This document shows, one piece after another, positions 55,123 through 64,000 of a stretch of DNA of 64,000 bases. How positions within the stretch are numbered: position 1 is the first letter of the stretch; each line of letters starts with the position of its first letter. Under the pieces are notes generated by a model. That model had not been told where the DNA came from. It searched no databases and saw only the letters and a program-made list of their open reading frames with translations. The translations under genes and the position numbers were made by a program. The DNA comes from Bacillus cereus G9842. GTDB lineage: Bacteria > Bacillota > Bacilli > Bacillales > Bacillaceae_G. The DNA lies in assembly GCF_000021305.1 (NCBI RefSeq), contig NC_011772.1:2828001-2892000 (forward strand). Reading direction: 5' to 3'.

Positions 55123-55614
55123 CTAAATAGTTGTTGCAATTCCCGCCAAAAATAAACTTACGATTGCTAAAATTTTAGTAGCGACTATAGCACCTCTTAA
55201 ATGAAACTTATAATCTTTATATCCCTTCATTCCTTCTGTACTAGGAATCACAACAAACCTTGGAGTAATCCAGCAAAAAATTAGCCAATCAATTATAAGT
55301 AAATCTACTAAATTGAAAATCATTAAAATACCAAAAGTGTGTAAATAAGCATCAATATATAATAATTTTTCATGCTTATGTAATATATATGTAGAAACGA
55401 AAGGACAACTGAAAAGAATAGCATTATATACAATATTAAAGTAAATGGTTTGCTTTTTTTCATGAATCGATTTTGGAAAAACTACTTTTTGAATATCTTT
55501 CGGATAATCAGTTAATGAAAGTCGAGGATTATAATATAAGGACCCTAAAATCATAACGGATAGTACAATAGACATGATGACACCAACGTACATCATTTGC
55601 TCAAATTGATTCAT
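55123..55614 (-). CDS. Four-segment membrane protein of unknown function
   Basis: An integral membrane protein of about 163 residues with segments near residues 8-28, 62-80, 92-122 and 140-160. Start placed at 55614 because AAAGGGTGA lies 9-11 bases upstream; 55623 is also possible. I recognise no family motif. It may belong with the cluster of Bacillus small membrane proteins of unknown role. Confidence 0.55.
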   Translation of the reverse strand: MNQFEQMMYVGVIMSIVLSVMILGSLYYNPRLSLTDYPKDIQKVVFPKSIHEKKQTIYFNIVYNAILFSCPFVSTYILHKHEKLLYIDAYLHTFGILMIFNLVDLLIIDWLIFCWITPRFVVIPSTEGMKGYKDYKFHLRGAIVATKILAIVSLFLAGIATTI

Positions 55615-55794
55615 ATGCTTCATTCACCCTTTTCTGTAATTACTATGTTGATCATTCACTTAATTACATATTGTATGTACGTACATAATCAAAAATTAAC
55701 AACTAGCTTTAACACCAAAGCAAAATTGTTGCAATGCAAATGCAAACTTAATACAGTGGAAGCCTAATTGCTACAGATAGGATGGATGAAACCT

Positions 55795-55886
55795 ATGAAA
55801 ATTGAACATATCGCAATTTGGGTAAATGACTTAGAATGAATGCGTGATTTTTATATGAAATACTTTAACAGTAAAGTAAACTCTAT
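55795..55886 (+). pseudogene. VOC family gene fragment with internal stop
   Basis: ATG at 55795 starts M-K-I-E-H-I-A-I-W-V-N-D-L-E, the typical first strand of a glyoxalase/VOC protein. Codon 15 is TGA where homologs have a sense codon, then M-R-D-F-Y-M-K-Y-F-N-S-K-V continues the family pattern for another 13 residues before similarity ends. Only the N-terminal ~30 residues remain. The rest of 55624-56046 shows no gene. Confidence 0.7.
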
Positions 55887-56046
55887 AGCCATTCTTTCAA
55901 TTTTACTTCATCCAACATTACAACCCCTTCTCATGATCTTTCACAATATATTCGCTCGTTTTTCACAAAAGGTTCATTTCACATGAAAATTTATTTATTA
56001 CAATAAAAAGATAAAGTATATTTTTAAGAAAAGGAGGATTTCAAGA

Positions 56047-56529
56047 ATGAATAAAGAGGATAAAATTCACGCTGAAAAAGTGTTGAAAAATCTATTCATC
56101 GGATCACAAGTTGATGGATTACAATTTGGTATTTCTCCAGGCGCTATAAAGATTCATTTCACAAACTTTCACGACTCAGTTGATTATGACGGACAATTAT
56201 ATATCAATATCGAATCAAAATGGTGTTTATTTAATAAACCTCAAAAAAGATACCCATTAAATGAAGATGAATTTGAAGTTTATTCTGGGGAAGAAGAATA
56301 TGAAAGAATATTTAAGATAAGAAGACAAAAAGTTACCGATATACAACTTGGCTTAGAAAGCCCTCATTTAATTATTACATTAGATAGTGGACAAATTATT
56401 TTTGTAAATGGTTTTCATGATTATTATGAATGTTGGCAAGCTGGTGTCCTATGTCAGCAATGGCTTGTAGTAGCTGCACCTGGGAATGAAATCGCCACTT
56501 GGGCTCCTGATGAGTTTATTAATAATTAA
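56047..56529 (+). CDS. Hypothetical protein, 160 residues
   Basis: AAGGAGG ribosome site. A soluble, mostly beta-looking protein with many aromatic residues: I-H-F-T-N-F-H-D-S-V-D-Y-D-G near residue 37, K-V-T-D-I-Q-L-G-L-E-S-P-H-L-I-I-T-L-D near residue 99 and W-Q-A-G-V-L-C-Q-Q-W near the end. No signal peptide. Single-domain proteins of this kind are often immunity proteins, but I do not recognise a family and make no functional claim. Confidence 0.65.
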   Translation: MNKEDKIHAEKVLKNLFIGSQVDGLQFGISPGAIKIHFTNFHDSVDYDGQLYINIESKWCLFNKPQKRYPLNEDEFEVYSGEEEYERIFKIRRQKVTDIQLGLESPHLIITLDSGQIIFVNGFHDYYECWQAGVLCQQWLVVAAPGNEIATWAPDEFINN

Positions 56530-56650
56530 ACTGTTTTTACGAAGAAGAACCGAAGATATTTTATGAACTACATAACTATTTCTATTACACTTAAACGAAT
56601 GACCATTTTACTTTAATAGAACTCACTTTATTAAAATTGAAAGGATGATA

Positions 56651-57001
56651 ATGATGGCATGTGTCCATGATTTTGGAATAATTGACGATTTTACTTCTCA
56701 AAAAAATTACGAAGATTATACACCAGAGAAATATCATTGTATTTCTGTTGATGATGATATTATCAGTAGCTTAAATCGAAATTTATCAATTATGAAAACC
56801 TACTTTCATACAGTCAAAAATCAGGAATACGGTTTAGCTTATTACGGTATTACAATTATCCCGCCTGAATCATTAGCAATATTCTATGAAACAGTTACAT
56901 CTTCAAAGTTCTTCAAAAATTCTGATGAGCTGATTGAGTTAGCTTCAAAAATTGAACAAGCTACAGCAGAACAGAAGTACATGATCCATTATGGGGTTTA
57001 A
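56651..57001 (+). CDS. Hypothetical protein, 116 residues
   Basis: Start at 56651 or 56654 (AAAGG 6-9 bases upstream). Begins A-C-V-H-D-F-G-I-I-D-D-F, an odd N-terminus with C-x-H, then an acidic middle and a two-helix C-terminus. Homologs in Bacillus are sometimes called 'short-chain dehydrogenase', for which I see no Rossmann motif. It follows the 160-residue orphan by about 120 bases in the same direction, a possible pair. Function unknown. Confidence 0.6.
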   Translation: MMACVHDFGIIDDFTSQKNYEDYTPEKYHCISVDDDIISSLNRNLSIMKTYFHTVKNQEYGLAYYGITIIPPESLAIFYETVTSSKFFKNSDELIELASKIEQATAEQKYMIHYGV

Positions 57002-57010
57002 ATGTAATAC

Positions 57011-57044
57011 AAAAAATGCTTAGGATTTCTCCGAAGCATTTTTT
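57011..57044 (+). terminator. Terminator after the orphan pair
   Basis: AAAAAATGCTT / AAGCATTTTTT stem with T-run. Confidence 0.85.
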
Positions 57045-57134
57045 GTATGTTACTAATAAATTTATTCCTTAACCATTTAGTCCATGATTGAGCCTATGGC
57101 CCCACCTTTTACAAGTGAGGGCGCCCCTATTAAT

Positions 57135-58180
57135 CTAAATAGGCGTCTCATTTCCAATCTTCCAGCTAAACCATTTCCCATGCCCTTCTGTTTCTCCAAC
57201 CGTTTCACGATATTCGTTTCCGTTAATATAATAATCAATATGAAGGTCACGATCCCACATGTTGTTATAAAGGTGGAATACATCACGTTTTGCGCCAATT
57301 TCTTGTATTTGTTTTTCTAACTTATGTTTTACTTGTTCTGGTATTTGATTTGCAACGTGTGTATGGAAAATACAAATAACAGCTTCTTCACTTATTTGTT
57401 CAATAATAGATGATAATAGCTCTACACCGTCTCCTTCTATGAATTGGACAGATTCATTTTTCACTAAAGATGCAGCTTGATCAAACATCTCAAGCCTTTC
57501 TTTATGTTCTGGCCAAATTAAAGCACGTAACCATAAATAATCTTCCTCATTATGTAAATCATTCACATGTAAGTCCAGTCCGATTCTTTCTACGACAGAT
57601 GGGCTTTCTTTTAGAAAATGCGGTACATTCTCCCCTCTTATTTCAGAAGTTACATGCACATTTGAATTTATATTTCCGTACATTTCATCCGTCCCGTACG
57701 AATAACTATATTGGTCCCAGAACAGTTGCAACCCAGAACTTGTCCCAATTTCAATTAACGCTAACGGCTTCTTCACTTTGTTAAATATGTAGCAGAAACT
57801 TGGGTATAAGTATGCGCACCGTCTTACTTCATTTGTTTGAACGAGTTTCGTTTGTAACAAAGTAATGATTTCTTCTCGGTACTCTTTACAGAAATCTTTA
57901 AAATGATTAAAAGCTTTATCTAAATTTGTATCAGCATTTTCAACTAAACTACTATAATACGTTTTAAATGATGTTCTTTCCCTGCTAGCAATAAATAATG
58001 TACTGCACCTAATAGTAAGTTTGGGACTGGTTGACCTACCTGAGCATAGGACGATAGTGTAAGTACTTCCTCATCTTCAGCAATTTTCATTGATAAATAT
58101 TCATATAAATCACTTGACCCTTTACATTCCTTTATTGAAAAGTTTCGAAATAAGTTTGAAATTTGTTCTTTTGTACACAT
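57135..58180 (-). pseudogene. DUF2332 protein, broken by a 1-base deletion
   Basis: The first frame (58180-57944) encodes the N-terminal 78 residues and ends at L-K-R-I-I-V-V. In the next frame the protein continues K-T-Y-Y-S-S-L-V-E-N-A-D-T-N-L-D-K-A-F and on to the DUF2332 core (A-L-I-E-I-G-T-S-S-G-L-Q-L-F-W-D). CATTTAAAAACG is expected and CATTTAAAACG is present, one A lost from an A5 run (tttt at 57962-57965). The remaining 3' frame is 241 codons long from an internal start. A sequencing error in a homopolymer is possible. Confidence 0.8.
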
Positions 58181-58414
58181 TAGAGTCCCTCCTTTTTTTC
58201 AGAATAATCTTACCATTACAGAAAGAATAATCCCATAAAAAGGTACTCGATTTAGTCACTTAAGGATACGTAAGCTTTTTCGAGATAATTTCAAACTGTA
58301 ATTTTTTTCTATTTACCACCTTAAAAGAGCTTGTTAAATAAGATTTTTAGCGAATAAAACGTTAAATAGTTTAAAATTATCAGATAACACTAGATATTTT
58401 AGTCTATTAATTAT

Positions 58415-58420
58415 TATAAT
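58415..58420 (+). promoter_or_regulatory. Candidate mqo -10 element
   Basis: A perfect TATAAT with a weak -35 (AGATAT) 17 bases upstream. Start near 58427, placing 130 bases of leader before mqo. Confidence 0.4.
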
Positions 58421-58460
58421 AGAGTATGAGATGGTTATATAATTGAGACAAAAAAGGTAT

Positions 58461-58529
58461 ACACCTAGGTGGGGCCTAGGCGGTGTTTCTCTTTTACGGC
58501 TTAGACATAGAAAACACCTACACTTTTTT
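58461..58529 (+). promoter_or_regulatory. Possible attenuator in the mqo leader
   Basis: GGTGTTTCT (58482-58490) pairs with AGAAAACACC (58509-58518) and TTTTTT follows at 58524-58529, a terminator-like hairpin. The same GGTGT can also pair with ACACC at 58461-58465 (together with TAGG / CCTA), so two mutually exclusive folds exist. No known riboswitch class recognised. Confidence 0.45.
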
Positions 58530-58556
58530 GCCAATATAGGGGATGGAGAGATTATC

Positions 58557-60059
58557 ATGAGCAACATGCAGCAAAAAACAGACGTTATCTTAATTGGTGC
58601 AGGAATTATGAGTGCAACGTTAGGCTCATTACTAAAAGAATTAGCACCTGAATGGGAAATTAAAGTTTTTGAAAAACTCGCAAGTGCCGGGGAAGAAAGC
58701 TCTAACGAATGGAATAATGCAGGTACAGGGCATTCTGCGCTATGCGAACTGAACTATACTTCCGAAAAATCTGACGGATCTATAGATATTGGTAAGGCTG
58801 TAAAAGTGAATGAGCAATTCCAGCTTTCAAGACAATTTTGGGCATATCTTGTAAAAAGCAAATTAATTCGTAATCCACAAGATTTTATTATGCCACTACC
58901 TCATATGAGTTTAGTACAAGGGGAAAAAAATGTTGAGTTTCTAAAAAACCGTTTTGAAGCGCTTTCAAAAAATCCACTGTTTCAAGGAATGGAATTTTCC
59001 GACGCTCCTGAAACATTAAAAAAATGGCTTCCACTCATTATGGAAGGCCGTACATCTAATGAACCGATGGCGGCAACGAAGATTGACTCTGGAACAGATG
59101 TTAACTTCGGTGCATTAACACGTATGTTGTTTGATTACTTAAAAACGAAAAATGTCGAGCTAAACTACAAGCATAGTGTTGAAAATATTAAGCGCACGAA
59201 AAATGGTTTGTGGGAAGTGAAAGTACACGATATGAATAGTGGTAAAATTGAGCATCATACTGCTAAATTCGTCTTTATTGGCGGTGGTGGCGGTAGTCTA
59301 CCTCTACTTCAAAAGACTGGTATCCCTGAATCAAAGCATATCGGTGGATTCCCAGTAAGTGGACTATTTATGGTATGTAAAAACCAAAAAGTTGTAGAGC
59401 AACATCATGCGAAAGTATACGGTAAAGCTAAAGTTGGCGCTCCGCCAATGTCTGTACCTCACCTTGATACGAGATATATAGATAATAAAAAAGCTTTATT
59501 ATTCGGACCATTCGCAGGGTTCTCACCTAAATTCTTAAAAACTGGCTCAAATCTTGACTTAATCGGTTCTGTAAAACCGAATAACGTCTTAACGATGTTA
59601 GCTGCTGGTGTAAAAGAAATGGGACTTACAAAATACTTAATTCAGCAAGTTATGTTATCGCACGAAAAACGCATGGAAGAATTACGCGAATTCATTCCGA
59701 ACGCGAAAAGTGAAGATTGGGATATTGTAGTTGCTGGACAACGTGTACAAGTAATTAAAGATACTGATGCTGGCGGTAAAGGAACACTTCAATTTGGTAC
59801 AGAAGTAGTAAGTGCAGCTGACGGCTCAATCGCCGCATTACTAGGCGCATCACCAGGTGCTTCTACTGCTGTTCACGTCATGCTTGAAGTATTAGAAAAA
59901 TGTTTCCCAAGCCGCATGGTAGAATGGGAAGAAAAAATAAAAGAAATGATTCCTTCATATGGCATTTCACTAACTGAAAATCCAAGGTTGTTCCAAGACC
60001 TACACACTTCTACAGGTCGTACGCTTGGATTAAATGAAAAAGAAACAGTTCATAACTAA
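58557..60059 (+). CDS. mqo: Malate:quinone oxidoreductase
   Basis: A membrane-associated flavoenzyme that oxidises malate to oxaloacetate and passes electrons to the quinone pool. A protein of 500 residues: FAD Rossmann motif [13 protein letters not shown] near residue 9, [13 protein letters not shown] near residue 49, [10 protein letters not shown] near residue 238 and [11 protein letters not shown] near residue 437. The ATG at 58557 has GGAGAG 7 bases upstream; the open frame to 58443 is leader. Convergent with lsrB. Confidence 0.94.
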   Translation: MSNMQQKTDVILIGAGIMSATLGSLLKELAPEWEIKVFEKLASAGEESSNEWNNAGTGHSALCELNYTSEKSDGSIDIGKAVKVNEQFQLSRQFWAYLVKSKLIRNPQDFIMPLPHMSLVQGEKNVEFLKNRFEALSKNPLFQGMEFSDAPETLKKWLPLIMEGRTSNEPMAATKIDSGTDVNFGALTRMLFDYLKTKNVELNYKHSVENIKRTKNGLWEVKVHDMNSGKIEHHTAKFVFIGGGGGSLPLLQKTGIPESKHIGGFPVSGLFMVCKNQKVVEQHHAKVYGKAKVGAPPMSVPHLDTRYIDNKKALLFGPFAGFSPKFLKTGSNLDLIGSVKPNNVLTMLAAGVKEMGLTKYLIQQVMLSHEKRMEELREFIPNAKSEDWDIVVAGQRVQVIKDTDAGGKGTLQFGTEVVSAADGSIAALLGASPGASTAVHVMLEVLEKCFPSRMVEWEEKIKEMIPSYGISLTENPRLFQDLHTSTGRTLGLNEKETVHN

Positions 60060-60068
60060 TGAAGAAAT

Positions 60069-60099
60069 AAAAAACGTCCGATATATTCGGACGTTTTTT
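60069..60099. terminator. Bidirectional terminator between mqo and lsrB
   Basis: AAAACGTCCG / CGGACGTTTT perfect stem, T-rich on both strands, 6 bases from the lsrB stop. Confidence 0.9.
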
Positions 60100-60104
60100 C
60101 GTTA

Positions 60105-61148
60105 CTAGAAATTATATTTATCAATATTCTCTTTCGTAAATACAACCCGCTCTGGCAATACAATAATTCCATTTCCTTCTGCCTCATAATCATAACCTTG
60201 GATGGAGTTTGGCTCTACTTTCACTTTTCCGATTCCTTTTACTTCAAAACTATCCCCTACTTTTAACTTCTTCCCTTTTACTACTATTTCATTTGCTACA
60301 TACGTTGCGAGTGCACCTTGTTGTTTTACATCCCATAATCCAAATTGTTGTACTGTTCCTCGTTTTACGTAATCACGCATAACGTTTGGTGTAGAGAAGC
60401 CAGTTACAACAACTTTTTTATCCATTTTCAAGTTTTCAGCTGCTTGTGCCATCGCTGGTAGTGCCGTTGCATCCGGGCAAATGACTGCATTAATATCTGG
60501 ATACGTTTTTAATATGTTCTCCCCTACTGATAACGATTTTTGCGCATTATTTTCACCGTACTGCGTCGTTACAATTTCCCAGTTCGGATATTTCTTTTTA
60601 ATAATTTCTTTCGCTTTCGTTACCCATTGGTTTTGATCCGTTACTGTTGGACTAGAATAAAAGAAAGCTACTTTTCCTTTATCTCCAATTTGCTTGGAAG
60701 TCATTTCAATTAATAAGTTAGCAAGTTGGTCTGGTGTCCCTTGACTTATATAAAAAGAACGGTCTTTCGGATTCACATCAGAATCCCACGTTAAGACAGT
60801 CATTCCTTTTTTCTTAGCACGCTGCAGTGATTGCGATAAACCATCAACTGATGTAGAGGAAACCATAAGTGCATCATAGTTTTGATTAATGAAATTATTT
60901 ATATACTTTACTTGCCCTGATACACTCGCTTCAGACGGCCCATCATATTTCACTTGTACGCCTAGCTTATCTCCCATCTCCTTTGCTCCTTCACCGCCCG
61001 ATGTAAAGAAGCCAACTCCAGTTAATTTCGGGATAAATGCAAATTTCACATCATCTGCTTTTTTCTTATCTGCCGTTTGACTGGAACAAGCGATTAAACC
61101 AATTAAACAAATACATACGATCAATACAATCCCTAGTTTTCTCTTCAT
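60105..61148 (-). CDS. lsrB: Autoinducer-2 / sugar-binding lipoprotein
   Basis: A protein of 347 residues with signal peptide and lipobox L-I-G-L-I-A-C (cysteine at residue 21). The periplasmic-binding protein I fold has [37 protein letters not shown] and [11 protein letters not shown]; the aspartates and K-L-T-G-V are AI-2 ligands in LsrB. B. cereus and B. anthracis LsrB have been reported to bind AI-2, as I recall. Last gene of the lsrACDB cluster; overlaps lsrD by 4 bases. Confidence 0.87.
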   Translation of the reverse strand: MKRKLGIVLIVCICLIGLIACSSQTADKKKADDVKFAFIPKLTGVGFFTSGGEGAKEMGDKLGVQVKYDGPSEASVSGQVKYINNFINQNYDALMVSSTSVDGLSQSLQRAKKKGMTVLTWDSDVNPKDRSFYISQGTPDQLANLLIEMTSKQIGDKGKVAFFYSSPTVTDQNQWVTKAKEIIKKKYPNWEIVTTQYGENNAQKSLSVGENILKTYPDINAVICPDATALPAMAQAAENLKMDKKVVVTGFSTPNVMRDYVKRGTVQQFGLWDVKQQGALATYVANEIVVKGKKLKVGDSFEVKGIGKVKVEPNSIQGYDYEAEGNGIIVLPERVVFTKENIDKYNF

Positions 61149-62134
61149 GACATTTCCCCCTTATGCAAATTCCGTCTTTTCCCTGCTAAGAATTGATGTA
61201 ATTTGAAATGTCTCATAATAACTGAAAGAATAAGGATAATACCTATTACTACATTTGATTGTTCATTTGTTAAACCTGTCATTTGTAGGCCATATTGCAT
61301 AAGGCCTATAAAAATACTCGCTAGTACAGTACCAATAATACTTCCTTTTCCTCCCGTAATAAGTGTCCCGCCTAATACGACTGCTGTAATGATTGGTAAT
61401 ATTGTTTCACTTCCCATATCAGCACGTGCGGAACCGAAATATGCAGTTAAGAAAGCACCCCCTAATCCACCTCCTAACCCAGAAAGTATGTAAGCAATGA
61501 TTACTACTTTCTTCGTCTGAATCCCGGTGTATTTTGCTGTATTTTCGTTCGCTCCTGTTAATTGTACGTGGCGTCCATATATCGTTCGGTGAAACAAAAT
61601 CGTGCATACAATTGTTAATGCGATAAGAAGCCATAATAAGTTAGGTATTCCTATAAAACTACCATTTGCTAGTTGTACATAAGCATCAGGTAAACCACTT
61701 ATCCCTTCATATCCAGAAGCACCCGCCCCTCCTGAAATGACGAGTGCAATTCCTCCATATAAAAACATCGTTCCGAGTGTAACAACTAGTGGTTCTACAT
61801 CTGTCATTTTTATAATGAATCCATTTAAAGCTCCTGCTAAGCAACTGACTATAAGTGCCATTATTACTGCTAATAAAATATGAATCCCATTCATCCAAAG
61901 TACACCAATTAAAATCGAAGTTAGCCCCATAATAGATCCTACAGATACGTCAATTCCTCCTGTTACAATAACGAAAGTCATTGGAATCGCTGCGATTGCT
62001 ATAAACAGAAAATCATTTGTACTAAAAAGGAGATTACTAATATTTAAAAAATCACGATTTATAAAACTAAAGAGAATGAATTCTATAAGAAGTAATACGA
62101 TTAGAACACCTTCCCATCTGTAAAAATACTTCAT
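61145..62134 (-). CDS. lsrD: Autoinducer-2 / sugar ABC permease (LsrD-like)
   Basis: A protein of 329 residues with eight to ten membrane segments and the family loop [16 protein letters not shown] near residue 60, plus [16 protein letters not shown] near the end. The ATG at 62134 has AGGAGG and overlaps the lsrC stop (ATGA); an upstream frame to 62161 lacks support. Partner permease of LsrC. Confidence 0.87.
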   Translation of the reverse strand: MKYFYRWEGVLIVLLLIEFILFSFINRDFLNISNLLFSTNDFLFIAIAAIPMTFVIVTGGIDVSVGSIMGLTSILIGVLWMNGIHILLAVIMALIVSCLAGALNGFIIKMTDVEPLVVTLGTMFLYGGIALVISGGAGASGYEGISGLPDAYVQLANGSFIGIPNLLWLLIALTIVCTILFHRTIYGRHVQLTGANENTAKYTGIQTKKVVIIAYILSGLGGGLGGAFLTAYFGSARADMGSETILPIITAVVLGGTLITGGKGSIIGTVLASIFIGLMQYGLQMTGLTNEQSNVVIGIILILSVIMRHFKLHQFLAGKRRNLHKGEMS

Positions 62135-63084
62135 AGATTCATCCTCCTCTCTACTTTCCACTTCTTCATGACACTATCTAGTATGATAATAAGTAATAGT
62201 AAAAAACCCGAAATAGCATTATTCCAAAATGCTGGTATTTTTAAAAAGACGAGTGAACTGCTTATTGCTTCTAAAAATAATGCTCCTAATGCGGCTCCAA
62301 ATATAGAACCGGTTCCTCCTTTTAGATGAATTCCTCCTAGCACAGCAGCTGCGATCACCTGTAGTTCTATTCCTGTACCAGTTTGATTTGGAACGAACCC
62401 GATATTCATAACAAATATGCAACCAGCGATTGCCGCACTTATGCCCGATATAATAAACGCATTTATCTTTACTTTATTAACAGGTATCCCAATGAGCCTC
62501 GCACCATCTTCATTGTCACCTACCGCATAGAAGTATCTTCCGTATGGTACCTTCCTTAAAAAGAAGTATAGTAGTAATAAAATAATAAGAACACCCCATA
62601 CAATTATCGGCAGACCAAGTATGACGATAGATGAAAGTTTCTTAAAATTATTTGGAGTATCTTCAATCCACTTCCCGCCTGTGAAGATTAACATTGCACC
62701 TCTAACAATTCCTAACATCCCTAATGTCATAATAATGGCTGGTACCCGAAACTTTGCAACTCCAATCCCGTTTATGAAACCGATAATAGCACCAAGCATT
62801 ATAGCAGCAAGTATCGACAAGACTGCACTATATCCGTTCGTTAATAACATCCCGCAAACTGCCGCGCTTAATCCCATAATTGAGCCAACTGATACGTCTA
62901 TATTTTTCGTAAATAAAACGAACGATTGGCCAATTGCTAGAACGACTAAAATAACGCTTGATTTCATCATTAACGATAACGAGTTAAACTGAACAAAACT
63001 AGGATTTATTATCCCGACCATGGCTATATAAATTAGTAGTAACAGTATGATAGACGTTTCGTGCATTTTATACATGCGTTTCAT
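62131..63084 (-). CDS. lsrC: Autoinducer-2 / sugar ABC permease (LsrC-like)
   Basis: A protein of 317 residues with about nine membrane segments, [16 protein letters not shown] near residue 58 and L-G-G-I-H-L-K-G-G-T-G-S-I-F-G-A-A-L near residue 249, typical of RbsC/LsrC permeases. Start overlaps the lsrA stop (ATGA, 63081-63084), so translation is coupled. Confidence 0.87.
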   Translation of the reverse strand: MKRMYKMHETSIILLLLIYIAMVGIINPSFVQFNSLSLMMKSSVILVVLAIGQSFVLFTKNIDVSVGSIMGLSAAVCGMLLTNGYSAVLSILAAIMLGAIIGFINGIGVAKFRVPAIIMTLGMLGIVRGAMLIFTGGKWIEDTPNNFKKLSSIVILGLPIIVWGVLIILLLLYFFLRKVPYGRYFYAVGDNEDGARLIGIPVNKVKINAFIISGISAAIAGCIFVMNIGFVPNQTGTGIELQVIAAAVLGGIHLKGGTGSIFGAALGALFLEAISSSLVFLKIPAFWNNAISGFLLLLIIILDSVMKKWKVERRMNL

Positions 63085-64000
63085 TCCGTTACACCTCCGT
63101 ATGCAAGACGTGTAACTTCTTCTACATTTATTTTTTCTTTCTCCAAATGAGAAACAAATTGACCATTTCGCATGACGTATACACGGTTAGCTAATTGGAC
63201 GATTTCCTCAACATCTGAAGAAATGAATAATATGGCGAGTCCTTCTCTTTTCATTTTTTCTATCGTTTCATACACTTCAAGCCTTGCTTTTGCATCAATT
63301 CCGCGAGTTGGTTCATCAAGAATAATGATTTTGGGATTACATGCAAGATATTTCGCAAGCACGACTTTTTGCTGATTACCTCCCGATAAAGATGTAAGTT
63401 CTTCATTCATACTTGGTACAACAATTCGGAACTTTTCTATAAACGACTTTACTAAAGCGCTTTCTTTTTCTCGGTTAATAAAAAAGCGATTATTTTGCAG
63501 TAAACATGCTGCAGTAATATTTTCTTTGACAGATACAATGGAGAAAATTCCATTCCTCGCCCTATCTTCCGGCACATAAACGAGCCCTTCGCTTAATCTT
63601 TTATGCAAAGGACATGTATCAATTAGTTTTCCTTCTAATAAAATAGAGCCTGATTTTATAGCTTCCAATCCAAATATTGCTTCCGCTAATTCCGTTCTAC
63701 CTGATCCAACAATGCCAGCAATCCCCACAATCTCTCCAGCATGTACAGTGAATGATATATTCTCGAATGTGTGACTAGTCACATTCGCTACTTCTAATAC
63801 TTTTTTCGTTCTTTCTGTCTCTTGAACTATTTCTCTTTTTTCTTCCTGTTTATATCCTTTTGGCAATAACCCCTCCATCAGCGTGTCATATGTATAGTCA
63901 CATATATCCCCTTGACTCGCGATTGTTCCATCACGTAATATCGCTACTTTATTGGAGATTTCAAAGATTTCCGGAAAACGATGTGTAATGTATATCATTC
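63081..64000 (-). CDS. lsrA: Autoinducer-2 / sugar ABC ATPase (LsrA-like), N-terminus outside window
   Basis: At least 305 residues are visible: the tail of the first ABC domain (I-Y-I-T-H-R-F-P-E-I switch region) and a full second domain, with the degenerate Walker A of this family I-A-G-I-V-G-S-G-R-T-E-L, signature L-S-G-G-N-Q-Q-K and Walker B I-I-I-L-D-E-P-T-R-G-I-D. RbsA/LsrA proteins have two ABC domains in about 500 residues, so ~200 residues and any lsrK/lsrR genes lie to the right. Confidence 0.87.
   Translation of the reverse strand, partial: MIYITHRFPEIFEISNKVAILRDGTIASQGDICDYTYDTLMEGLLPKGYKQEEKREIVQETERTKKVLEVANVTSHTFENISFTVHAGEIVGIAGIVGSGRTELAEAIFGLEAIKSGSILLEGKLIDTCPLHKRLSEGLVYVPEDRARNGIFSIVSVKENITAACLLQNNRFFINREKESALVKSFIEKFRIVVPSMNEELTSLSGGNQQKVVLAKYLACNPKIIILDEPTRGIDAKARLEVYETIEKMKREGLAILFISSDVEEIVQLANRVYVMRNGQFVSHLEKEKINVEEVTRLAYGGVTE

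Noticed and set aside
57077..57298. Minus-strand ORF of 73 codons over the 3' end of the DUF2332 gene
   Set aside because: A different frame from the DUF2332 protein, with no ribosome site; the conserved protein lies in the other frame.
58334..58567. Minus-strand ORF of 77 codons over the mqo leader
   Set aside because: No ribosome site or family pattern; the region is better explained as the mqo leader.

Overview
The window is AT-rich, low-GC Gram-positive chromosome and almost certainly comes from a Bacillus cereus group strain (cereus, thuringiensis or anthracis; I cannot tell which). The reasons are a bcr1-type repeat with its TTTAT target duplication, a tandem array of YrzI-family small proteins, tyrosine T-box leaders on an aro cluster, strong AGGAGG ribosome sites, and many GNAT, DinB and lipoprotein genes of B. 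cereus type. There are no rRNA or tRNA genes, no CRISPR array and no prophage.

Layout. 1-6.3 kb: the end of an aminotransferase gene, a FabZ-like dehydratase, a type II pantothenate kinase, a 2H phosphoesterase, a CcdC-like membrane protein, a YtrA-type GntR/ABC operon, a DinB protein and a lipoprotein. 6.3-7.8 kb: a promoter, a 32-residue peptide, two duplicated terminator hairpins, five tandem YrzI-family proteins of 46-47 residues and an 18-codon ORF, all too short for ordinary gene callers. 7.8-10.3 kb: an AI-2E transporter, an HNH-like zinc protein with an altered motif, and a probable TxpA/RatA-like type I toxin-antitoxin locus. 10.3-14.3 kb: the ssuBACD sulfonate operon behind a leader with a strong terminator. 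14.3-25.6 kb: small metabolic, acetyltransferase and resistance-like genes, with a frameshifted DinB gene. 25.6-34.3 kb: a gene-poor stretch, a polysaccharide deacetylase, a deletion scar joining the remains of a tetR gene and an MFS transporter gene, a TerC protein, a lipoteichoic acid synthase and an ABC-F protein. 34.3-38.2 kb: an MMPL exporter and its TetR regulator, with five copies of one palindromic operator. 38.4-46.6 kb: aroF-aroC-hisC-tyrA-aroA, controlled by three T-boxes that all show a UAC (Tyr) specifier, two in tandem before aroF and one before aroC. 46.6-50.1 kb: a 1160-residue protein with an intact SIR2 NADase-type N-terminal domain, a candidate single-gene anti-phage system. 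50.2-58.2 kb: small genes, a yfzA gene split by bcr1, an SH3/3D cell-wall protein with a long repeat tract, a VOC gene remnant, two orphan genes and a frameshifted DUF2332 gene. 58.4-64 kb: mqo behind a possible attenuator, then lsrACDB-type genes for autoinducer-2/sugar uptake running off the right edge.

How the parts fit. Housekeeping modules (aromatic amino acids, sulfonate sulfur, malate oxidation, teichoic acid synthesis) are mixed with small resistance, transport and stress genes that are being lost. At least five genes carry identifiable lesions: a 1-base deletion in a DinB gene, a 1-base deletion in a DUF2332 gene, a transposition into yfzA, a deletion spanning a tetR/MFS promoter region, and a truncated VOC gene. 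Control by premature termination recurs: T-boxes at aro, and candidate leaders at ssu, mqo and the YrzI array.

The most promising under-described items are the SIR2 giant protein, the YrzI array with its peptide and twin-terminator leader, and the holin-like toxin with a convergent antisense transcript. All functions are inferred from motifs read by eye; no database search was run.
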